Of a stretch of DNA of 47,034 bases, positions 34,045 through 40,788 are shown piece by piece; within the stretch, counting starts at the first letter, position 1; each line of letters begins with the position of its first letter. Below the pieces are notes generated by a model. That model was given only the letters and a program-made list of their open reading frames with translations. It ran no database searches and was not told the origin of the DNA. Source of the DNA: Candidatus Falkowbacteria bacterium CG02_land_8_20_14_3_00_36_14 (lineage in GTDB: Bacteria > Patescibacteriota > Patescibacteriia > Patescibacteriales > UM-FILTER-36-11); the NCBI GenBank assembly GCA_002781265.1, contig PETS01000105.1, forward strand, positions 1 to 47,034, read 5' to 3'. The position numbers were made by a program, and so were the translations under genes.

Positions 34045-35097
34045 ATGAATAAGAGAGTATTTAATTGGCCGCTGGTCGGCAACCGGCAGATTACTGAATT
34101 TTTATCCAGAAGCATAAATAACAACAAACTGGCCGGAACGTATATTTTTGCCGGTCCTGATAATTTAGGGAAAACGACTACGGCCAGCTATTTTTCCCAG
34201 ATTTTGCTTTGTCAAGCCAGGGAAAAAAATATTAAAAATATACCCTGTAATGAATGCTCGTCATGCAAGATATTTCTAGCTGATAGCCTTAAAGAAGACG
34301 CGGAAGAATCAGGCAGCATTCATAGCGATTATTGCATATTAAAGAAAAAGCCGGAGGAAAAAAATATTTCCATAGATGATGCCAGGGATTTTATCCATCG
34401 CCTAAATTTAAGCTCGTTTTTAAATTCTTATAAAATCGGCGTAATCAAGCGCGCCCACCAGCTTAGCCTGGAAGCGGCCAACGCTTTGTTGAAAACCTTG
34501 GAAGAGCCAAAAAAAAATGTCATAATCATATTAATTACTTCCGAAATAGACGCCATTCCCGCCACTCTAGTTTCGCGCAGCCAAATATTAAAATTCAAGC
34601 CGGTACCAGCCGATGTAATTTATGATTATTTGATTAATATTCATAAAGCCCCCAGAAGCGCGGCTAAAAATTTTTCCCGTTCAGCTATGGGCCGGCCGGC
34701 TTTGGCAGTGAAGCTTTTGGAAGATAAGGAATTTTATAATAATTATTATGATCGGGCGATTTCTTTTTTTAAAATTTTACCAGCAGATATTAACGCCAGA
34801 TTTCATATAGCCGGTGATTTGATCGGCCGGGATAATAAGGGGCAGGTAGCCGCCGCCGCGGCCGGAAGAATTATAGAAATATGGAGCGGACTGGTTAGGG
34901 ATTTGCTTTTATTAAAATATAACCATAAAGATATAATCCAGCACCAGTTTTTAGACAAAGAGCTTGAGCAGTCTGCTAATATTTTGGCGGTCGGCGAATT
35001 ATTAAGTTTTAATTCGGTTTTAGAAGAATCAAAAAAATATTTAGATGCTAATGTGCCGCCGAAATTAGTTTTAGAAAATATCGTTATAAAAATTTAA
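34045..35097 (+). CDS. holB: DNA polymerase III delta-prime subunit
   Basis: A 350-residue AAA+ clamp-loader subunit. It has a Walker A-like GPDNLGKTT near residues 38-46, a four-Cys zinc module (Cys before QAREK, then CNECSSC), the sensor/DEAH-equivalent region KRAHQLSLEAANALLKTLEEP, the SRC-type VSRSQILKF and a helical C-terminal collar domain. It helps load the sliding clamp during replication. Length and order of motifs are normal for HolB. It leads a co-directional group with the lipoprotein, frr and rseP, and its promoter suggests a leaderless mRNA. Confidence 0.88.
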   Translation: MNKRVFNWPLVGNRQITEFLSRSINNNKLAGTYIFAGPDNLGKTTTASYFSQILLCQAREKNIKNIPCNECSSCKIFLADSLKEDAEESGSIHSDYCILKKKPEEKNISIDDARDFIHRLNLSSFLNSYKIGVIKRAHQLSLEAANALLKTLEEPKKNVIIILITSEIDAIPATLVSRSQILKFKPVPADVIYDYLINIHKAPRSAAKNFSRSAMGRPALAVKLLEDKEFYNNYYDRAISFFKILPADINARFHIAGDLIGRDNKGQVAAAAAGRIIEIWSGLVRDLLLLKYNHKDIIQHQFLDKELEQSANILAVGELLSFNSVLEESKKYLDANVPPKLVLENIVIKI

Positions 35098-35106
35098 AAT
35101 AATTTT

Positions 35107-36180
35107 ATGATTTATAAAAAAACAAATTTTATTTTATTAGTGATGTTGCTGGCGTCCGCTCTTGTTATAACCGGCTGTTCAGTCAAATTTAATACCAATA
35201 AAAATGAAGGCAATAATGGCGGGATTTATTGGTCAAATAGTAAGGGGGATATTTGGCAGCAAAAAGTGCTAATACCTACCACCAGCGGCTTGCCCAACAG
35301 TATCGGCGGCGTGAGCGTTAATGATTTAGTAATGGACCCATCTGACAACAAAGCATTATATTTAGCTTCGTTTGACAATGGCCTAATCTATACCTATGAC
35401 GGAGCCGGCACCTGGCAGATAGCTAAAAATTTAGGGCAGAGAACCATTAATGCCGTAGCCATTGATCCTAATTCCAAGTGTATAATTTACGCCACAACCG
35501 GAAACGAAGTCTATAAATCTACCGATTGCAATCGGACTTGGACCCGAGTCTATATAGATAATAATAGCACGACCGCGGTTTCGGCCGTAGCGGTTGATCA
35601 TTTTGACAGCGCTATAATTTATATCGGCACTTCGCGGGGGGAAATTATTAAAAGTTTTGACAGGGGAGATACTTGGCAGACGCTCTCTAGCTTTAAAAAT
35701 AAAATAAATAAAATTATAATCAGTCCTCATGACAGCCGTAATTTATTTGTTTATATCCAGGGGCTGGGATTGGAAAGATCTTCTGACGGCGGGAACAATT
35801 GGGAGAGCTTAAAGGAAAATTTAAAAAATTTTAAAAACAGCGCTAATATTAATGATATAATTGTTTCTGAAAATACTTCCGGCTTGATATTTTTAGCCGC
35901 TGGCGGAGGATTGCTAAAATCCTCTGATAATGGGAATAATTGGGAAGAAATTAAGCTGATTACTCCCAGCGATTCAATTATAAACGCCATGGCGGTCAAT
36001 CCGCAGAATACTCAAGAAATTTATTATGTTACCAATACTACTTTTTACCGGTCTTTGGACGGAGGGGAAAATTGGAAGACCATAAAGATGCCGACCAGCG
36101 CCATCGGGTGGAAATTATTAATTGATCCGAAAGAGCCGAATATTATTTATTTAGGGATTAAATTACCTCCGAAAAAATAA
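35107..36180 (+). CDS. Ycf48-like lipoprotein with Asp-box repeats
   Basis: A 357-residue exported protein. The N-terminus is a signal peptide with lipobox VITGC, and Cys24 would be lipidated. The rest is a beta-propeller with repeated Asp-box (BNR) turns: SFDRGDTW, SSDGGNNW, SSDNGNNW and SLDGGENW. The repeats resemble sortilin/VPS10 and the Ycf48 photosystem assembly factor fold, which bind partners rather than catalyse. It probably sits on the outer face of the membrane. It lies between holB and frr in what looks like one transcription unit. Its partner is unknown. Confidence 0.85.
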   Translation: MIYKKTNFILLVMLLASALVITGCSVKFNTNKNEGNNGGIYWSNSKGDIWQQKVLIPTTSGLPNSIGGVSVNDLVMDPSDNKALYLASFDNGLIYTYDGAGTWQIAKNLGQRTINAVAIDPNSKCIIYATTGNEVYKSTDCNRTWTRVYIDNNSTTAVSAVAVDHFDSAIIYIGTSRGEIIKSFDRGDTWQTLSSFKNKINKIIISPHDSRNLFVYIQGLGLERSSDGGNNWESLKENLKNFKNSANINDIIVSENTSGLIFLAAGGGLLKSSDNGNNWEEIKLITPSDSIINAMAVNPQNTQEIYYVTNTTFYRSLDGGENWKTIKMPTSAIGWKLLIDPKEPNIIYLGIKLPPKK

Positions 36181-36199
36181 TGAGATAATTTATAATTTT

Positions 36200-36754
36200 A
36201 TGAATCAATTTATTCAAAAAAAAGAGGGGGAATTAAAAAAAACCATTGAATTTTTCAGCAAAGATATAATTGCTTTGCGCACCGGCCGGGCCAATCCGGC
36301 CGTATTGGACGGTATTGGAGTTAATTATTACGGAGTGAAGACGCCTATTAACGGCGTAGCCAATATTAATGTAACCGATGGGCGGAGTTTGGTGGTGGCT
36401 CCTTGGGACAAGAATATTTTAAAAGAAGTGGAAAAAGCGGTTGTGGATGCTGATTTAGGCTTTAGCGCAGTAAATGAAGGCGATAAGATTAGGTTGACAT
36501 TACCGCAAATGACGGAAGAAAATAGGAAAGATTTGGTTAAAAAATTGGATGAGAAGCAAGAATCAACCCGTATTATTATCAGGCAGATAAGAGATGAAAT
36601 AAAAGAAGACATTGAGTTAGCGAAAAAAGATAAAGCTATTGCCGAAGATGATAAATTTAAATTTATAAGCGAACTTGACGAAGAAATTAGGGAAATAAAT
36701 GACAAGATAAAAGAAATGAGGGATAAAAAAGAAGAAGAAATTATGACGATATAG
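36200..36754 (+). CDS. frr: Ribosome recycling factor
   Basis: A 184-residue protein with the complete RRF layout. The N-terminal helix includes FFSKDIIALRTGRANPAVLDGI, the hinge contains YYGVKTPINGVANI, and the middle includes WDKNILKEVEKAV. The last helix is the strongly charged EIREINDKIKEMRDKKEEEI. It splits post-termination ribosomes with EF-G. It lies 19 bases after the lipoprotein gene. There is a TATAAT three bases before the ATG, but no -35 box, so it is probably not a separate promoter. Confidence 0.95.
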   Translation: MNQFIQKKEGELKKTIEFFSKDIIALRTGRANPAVLDGIGVNYYGVKTPINGVANINVTDGRSLVVAPWDKNILKEVEKAVVDADLGFSAVNEGDKIRLTLPQMTEENRKDLVKKLDEKQESTRIIIRQIRDEIKEDIELAKKDKAIAEDDKFKFISELDEEIREINDKIKEMRDKKEEEIMTI

Positions 36755-36812
36755 TTTATAAAGTTATAAAGTTGAAAGTAAATATTTAATTTTATTAAAA
36801 CTGTATTTTTTT

Positions 36813-37970
36813 ATGTTTACCACTATCATTATTTTCATTATCATATTAAGCGCTCTGGTTTTTGTCCATGAACTGGGGCATTTTTTGGTTGCCCGCAAAT
36901 TCGGAGTCAAAGCGGAAGAATTCGGCATTGGTTTTCCTCCCCGCGCTTGGGGCGTATACAAGAGCAAGGACGGACGCTGGAAGCAGGTTAGGGGCGGCCG
37001 GAAAGTGGATGACGCTGCTGACACAATTTATTCAATAAACTGGGTTCCCTTGGGCGGGTTTGTAAAGCTGGGCGAAGATGAAGACGGAGGCGGCGATCCT
37101 AACCATTTTGCCAATAAGCCGATATGGCAAAGGACATTTATGATATCAGCCGGCGTAACTATGAATATAATTTTCGCGGCTGTTATTTTGGCTATCGGCT
37201 TGATGATAGGCCTTCCCCAGGAACTTAATAATGTCAGCCCCCTGGCCAAAGTATCTGATAAGAATATCCAGATAATCCAAGTTTTAGCCGGCTCACCAGC
37301 GGATATGGCCGGCATTAAAATAGGCGATATCATTATCGGCGTTGATAAAGAAAAAATAATTAAAAGCGAAGATTTGCAGAAATATGTTAATGAGCGGACT
37401 GGAGAAGAATTAACTTATCAAATTAAAAGAGGCAATGAAGAAATAGCCATAAAAATAATTCCAATATTAATGGAGGATACCGGCGCCGGAGGCATTGGCA
37501 TCGCTATCGCGGAAATAGGCATAGTAAAATATCCCTGGTATATGGCAATTTGGGAAGGCGTAAAAACCACCATATTATTGACTTGGGCGATAATCGCCGC
37601 TTTTTATAATCTAATCAAGGGCTTAATAATCGGTTCCGGAGTGAGCGCTGATATAGCCGGTCCGGTGGGCATCGCCGCTTTAACCGGACAAGTAACCAAA
37701 TTGGGATTTATTTATATTTTACAGTTTGCCGCCCTTTTATCAATTAATTTAGCTATAATAAATTTTTTTCCTTTTCCGGCCTTGGACGGCGGGCGGGTGC
37801 TGTTTTTAATAATAGAGAAGATTAAAGGGTCGCCGGTTAAGCGGGAACTGGAAACAGCCATCCATAATATCGGGTTTGTGCTGTTGATGATATTGATATT
37901 AGCGGTAACCTACCGTGACATCGCCAAATACAGCGATAAATTTAAAATGCTGTGGGAGAGGATATTCTAA
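36813..37970 (+). CDS. rseP: Site-2 membrane metalloprotease RseP
   Basis: A 385-residue intramembrane protease of the M50 family. The first helix carries the zinc motif HELGH (His19-Glu20 and His23). A PDZ-like domain follows in the loop (ASGV-like region, VLAGSPADMAGIKIGDIIIG). The C-terminal helices contain NFFPFPALDGGRVL, whose Asp is the third zinc ligand. It cuts membrane-bound regulators and signal peptide remnants. The order holB, lipoprotein, frr, rseP is tight. The 58-base gap upstream contains no clear promoter. Confidence 0.93.
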   Translation: MFTTIIIFIIILSALVFVHELGHFLVARKFGVKAEEFGIGFPPRAWGVYKSKDGRWKQVRGGRKVDDAADTIYSINWVPLGGFVKLGEDEDGGGDPNHFANKPIWQRTFMISAGVTMNIIFAAVILAIGLMIGLPQELNNVSPLAKVSDKNIQIIQVLAGSPADMAGIKIGDIIIGVDKEKIIKSEDLQKYVNERTGEELTYQIKRGNEEIAIKIIPILMEDTGAGGIGIAIAEIGIVKYPWYMAIWEGVKTTILLTWAIIAAFYNLIKGLIIGSGVSADIAGPVGIAALTGQVTKLGFIYILQFAALLSINLAIINFFPFPALDGGRVLFLIIEKIKGSPVKRELETAIHNIGFVLLMILILAVTYRDIAKYSDKFKMLWERIF

Positions 37971-38007
37971 TAATTACAACTGCCACTGTCATTCAATCCT
38001 CTCCCTC

Positions 38008-38194
38008 TGTCATTCCCGCGCAGGCGGGAATCTAACGTTGGAAAATATAAAAATTAAGATAATAATAACTAATTAAAAATAAATTTAAAAAGAGAATTTT
38101 CAATAGAGCGAATTTTTGTTGACATGTTTTGAGCTATTACCAGCGTATGGATTCCCTGTCTGCCGACAGGCAGGCCGCCTGCGCGGGAATGACA
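38008..38194. repeat. Inverted repeat with TGTCATTCCCGC ends, non-coding
   Basis: TGTCATTCCCGCGCAGGC (38008-38025) is repeated exactly in inverted form at 38177-38194. The left arm continues GGGAATC. Just inside the right arm lies a second palindrome, CCTGTCTGCCGACAGGCAGG (38155-38174), related to one at 44841-44860. The intervening bases are AT-rich with no gene. The whole 268-base gap between rseP and hpf holds only this element. It resembles a small palindromic mobile repeat of the same general type as the one at 132-254. Confidence 0.75.
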
Positions 38195-38238
38195 AAAAGA
38201 GAGTTTTATAATCTAAAATAATTACTAATCACAAAAAA

Positions 38239-38571
38239 ATGAACATAAATATAAAAGCGACAAAAATTAAATTAACTCCCGAGGTTAAAGGGTATATTCA
38301 GGAAAAAATGGATATGGTAGAAAAATATTTAGGAGGAATTACTCCTATTAATGCTGATTTTGAGGTGGAAATGACCACTCATCATCATAATAAAGGGGAA
38401 ATATACCGCGCGGAAGTTAATTTATTATTGCCCGGGCAGCTTCTGTGCCTAACCAAAACGGAAAAAGAATTATTAAAAGCCATTGATAAAGTCAAGGACC
38501 ATTTGGAAATAATGATTAAAAAATACAAGGAAAAAAGGATTGACAAAAAACGGAAAGGGCGGGCAAATTAA
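38239..38571 (+). CDS. hpf: Ribosome hibernation-promoting factor
   Basis: A 110-residue HPF/YfiA (RaiA-type) protein. It begins MNINIKATKIKLTPEVKGYI, has HHHNKGEIYRAEVNLLLPG in the second half, and a basic C-terminal tail (EKRIDKKRKGRAN). It binds the decoding site of the small ribosomal subunit and promotes inactive ribosomes. It is the short form: the long-form C-terminal dimerisation domain is absent. A TATAAT at 38207-38212 precedes it but has no clear -35 partner. Confidence 0.88.
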   Translation: MNINIKATKIKLTPEVKGYIQEKMDMVEKYLGGITPINADFEVEMTTHHHNKGEIYRAEVNLLLPGQLLCLTKTEKELLKAIDKVKDHLEIMIKKYKEKRIDKKRKGRAN

Positions 38572-38589
38572 TTTTTTAAAGAAAACGTT

Positions 38590-38931
38590 ATGAAAATTAT
38601 AAAGGATAAAATTTTAATTGAAGAACTGAAAGAGATGTCAGCCAAAATGTTCGGCAATTTAGTAAAAGCGGTTGTTGATGTTGAAAAGAAAATAATGGCA
38701 ATTGACGGCGAGCTTCACGCAGATGAAGAGGCGTTGCTTTTGGAAAATAGTTCGGAGCAGAAAAACCTTTGGGGTATCAACATTTATCCGGAACTATCCG
38801 GCGAAGATTTTATTGAATTTGATTCTATGATAAACTTGCGCCCGGCGCAAGGAAATAAAAGCAGAGGCGTGGATAATACGGAAATAAGGAATAATATTTT
38901 AGCAGTAGTTAATAAATTAATTGCAAGATAA
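38590..38931 (+). CDS. DUF5674-family protein
   Basis: A 113-residue protein recognised by EELKEMSAKMFGNLVKAVVD, then KIMAIDGELHADEEALLL and NLWGINIYPELSGEDFIEFDSM, ending with the conserved SMINLRPAQGNKSRGV. This family is common in Candidate Phyla Radiation and other bacteria and has no assigned function. No signal peptide or membrane helix is present. It is 18 bases after hpf and overlaps the next gene's start by one base, so the two are likely coexpressed. Confidence 0.82.
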   Translation: MKIIKDKILIEELKEMSAKMFGNLVKAVVDVEKKIMAIDGELHADEEALLLENSSEQKNLWGINIYPELSGEDFIEFDSMINLRPAQGNKSRGVDNTEIRNNILAVVNKLIAR

Positions 38932-39257
38932 TGGAAATCCAACATAAACAATTGGCGCAGGGAAGTTGGAAGAAGCTGTCGTTGGTTGAACAAATGGCCA
39001 ATATTGGCAGTGAAGTGGAGCGGGCGATAAAGTGGAAAAATAAAAATAACGTTGAATATAAACAGCTGGCTTTTGACCGCGCTTTGGAACTTCTAGATTT
39101 AACTTTAGTGGATGATAAAAATAAAAAACGACTTAAGGAAATTACGCGCTTGCGGGAAGCGCTGGCTGATTATTTTGTTTTTAAAAATGAATACCACTCC
39201 ACTGATAAAGCCTGGCATAACTATTTTCACGCTTTTAATTACGCGGCCAGAATTTGA
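38931..39257 (+). CDS. Conserved-looking hypothetical helical protein
   Basis: A 108-residue, all-helical, soluble protein that I do not recognise by name. It begins MEIQHKQLAQGSWKKLSLVE and contains IGSEVERAIKWK, RALELLDLTL and LREALADYFVFKNEYHST. The starting A of its ATG is the last base of the preceding TAA stop, so the DUF5674 and this gene form a couple. The pairing of a small DUF protein and a helical partner could be toxin-antitoxin-like or a two-subunit protein, but nothing in the sequence proves this. It ends with TGA. Confidence 0.7.
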   Translation: MEIQHKQLAQGSWKKLSLVEQMANIGSEVERAIKWKNKNNVEYKQLAFDRALELLDLTLVDDKNKKRLKEITRLREALADYFVFKNEYHSTDKAWHNYFHAFNYAARI

Positions 39258-39377
39258 TTTATGTTTTTATATGGAAAATCAAAATTTTTTCAAAAATAAA
39301 TATAATTCGCGCGATACTTATAGAATACAGAAACTATCTCAAAAAAATAAATAGGAAAAGAACTTAGATTTTATTTT

Positions 39378-40580
39378 ATGCCGGAAAAATTTGATTTTCT
39401 TAAAATTAAAGATCAGAAAAAATTTGAAAAATTACCCCAAAAGGAGCGGGAGGAAATTATCGGCGAAGCGCAAGAGGAAGCGTCTTTAATAAATGAGATT
39501 GTTGGAGAAAATGGTAGTAAAGAAGATTATGAAATAATCACTAAATTAGCGGAAGAAGAAATTATTTCTAAAAAGGATATAGAAATTTTAAAAGAAAAAT
39601 ATAATAAAAAAATAGATGATATTTTAAATAGCCAATTAACCGTTGAAAATATTGAGACGTTTGCCGATAATGCTTTAACACAAATAACAAGTTTTGTTGA
39701 TGATGTTTTATCGCAATATCAAAAATATCACAATAATAAATTTGCGGTCATAGACCATGCGGAACAAGAGAATCAAGCGCTTGCATTTTTTGGATTGCCA
39801 GATATTCCAAATATTTTGCAATCTATTATTGAAGTAAAAGAAAAAATAGACAATCTTAAAGCATATATTGGTATAAATATAGCGAAAAATAATATAGTTA
39901 TTACTCCACCGGATAATAACAAAAAAATAAATGCGGGAGATGGGCAGGGAATAGAGCAAAAAAGAATGTTTCCGCGCTTTTTAACGCTTCTTTATATTCT
40001 TAAATACGATTTTGATATTTCGCCGAATGAAGCGCCCGCAATAATAGGAATTGTGACGCCTGACATGGTACGGCAAACAACGTATATGCGAATGGAAATA
40101 CCAGTTTTTAACCGCGTGGTTTATCTATGCGACGAAGAAGGAAATGTGAGTTATATTTTTGATGTGGCAAAAATAGAAGAACAAAATCTTACTCTTAATG
40201 AAATAGATATTTACACAAAAATACAAAAAAATCTTCTAATATCTCGCCACCCCGGCATTGGCATTAGAATAAAGCAAACGAATATATGGAGAAACAACAT
40301 AACTTCCGCATTAAGAGAACCGATTTCTGAGGCAAGTTTATTAAAAAACGCAAGACAAATATCCGAATTTAGACGAGGAAAAGGCGAATTTCTTTCTTTT
40401 GAAGAATTTCAGCGTGAAGTAATAAGTTTATATTCCGGAGAAAAAGATGTCCGAAAGTGGTATTGTCAGGAACGGAGGAATCATCCTAATTGGCCAGCAG
40501 ATCCTTATAAAAAATATAAAGACAAAGGATGGGAAGGATGGTCAGAGCTTGTGGGAAAAAATAGATTTAAAAAAATTTAA
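39378..40580 (+). CDS. Hypothetical protein with C-terminal GW-x-GW motif
   Basis: A 400-residue soluble protein that I do not recognise. The N-terminal 130 residues are acidic, charged helices. The middle, from about residue 200, contains mixed strands and helices (RFLTLLYILKYDF, RHPGIGIRIKQ). The C-terminal 60 residues hold RKWYCQERRNHPNWPADPYK, then YKDKGWEGWSELVG. That final pattern, a Tyr-x(3)-GW-x-GW-x(3)-G repeat, resembles the short repeat found near some phage-type integrases and DNA-binding proteins. A DNA-related role is therefore possible, but the evidence is weak. It precedes secA by 208 bases containing secA's own promoter. Confidence 0.65.
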   Translation: MPEKFDFLKIKDQKKFEKLPQKEREEIIGEAQEEASLINEIVGENGSKEDYEIITKLAEEEIISKKDIEILKEKYNKKIDDILNSQLTVENIETFADNALTQITSFVDDVLSQYQKYHNNKFAVIDHAEQENQALAFFGLPDIPNILQSIIEVKEKIDNLKAYIGINIAKNNIVITPPDNNKKINAGDGQGIEQKRMFPRFLTLLYILKYDFDISPNEAPAIIGIVTPDMVRQTTYMRMEIPVFNRVVYLCDEEGNVSYIFDVAKIEEQNLTLNEIDIYTKIQKNLLISRHPGIGIRIKQTNIWRNNITSALREPISEASLLKNARQISEFRRGKGEFLSFEEFQREVISLYSGEKDVRKWYCQERRNHPNWPADPYKKYKDKGWEGWSELVGKNRFKKI

Positions 40581-40696
40581 AAAATAGAACTGGTAATATA
40601 CAAAATGAATGAAAAACCATGAAATTTACAACTTTTTTTCCTGTGGATTACTAAAAATAGCTTTGTATCCAATATGTGCTGGACTAATACAAAAAT

Positions 40697-40725
40697 TTGA
40701 TTTATTAAGAGTTTAATTATATAAT
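40697..40725 (+). promoter_or_regulatory. Consensus promoter of secA
   Basis: TTGATT at 40697-40702, a 17-base spacer and a perfect TATAAT at 40720-40725. The predicted start near 40732 leaves a leader of about 57 bases that contains a terminator-like hairpin. This matches the -35 sequence and spacing of the holB promoter. Confidence 0.75.
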
Positions 40726-40747
40726 AATTTTATATATAAGTTATTTT

Positions 40748-40772
40748 AAATATCCTTTTGGGATATTTTTTT
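40748..40772 (+). terminator. Terminator-like hairpin in the secA leader
   Basis: AAATATCC (40748-40755) pairs perfectly with GGATATTT (40761-40768), with a TTTTG loop, and a T7 run (40766-40772) overlaps and follows the stem. This is the form of a weak intrinsic terminator. It sits between the secA promoter and the secA start codon (40789). It could end transcripts of the upstream gene, attenuate secA, or both. The stem is AT-rich, so efficiency is likely partial. Confidence 0.55.
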
Positions 40773-40788
40773 AAAATACATTATCTAT

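Noticed and set aside
36191..36199. Leaderless promoter for frr
   Set aside because: A TATAAT lies three bases from the ATG, but there is no -35 box and the spacing is shorter than for the two convincing cases.
39112..39354. 80-codon plus-strand frame overlapping the small helical protein
   Set aside because: It mostly overlaps the better frame at 38931-39257 and has no recognisable content.
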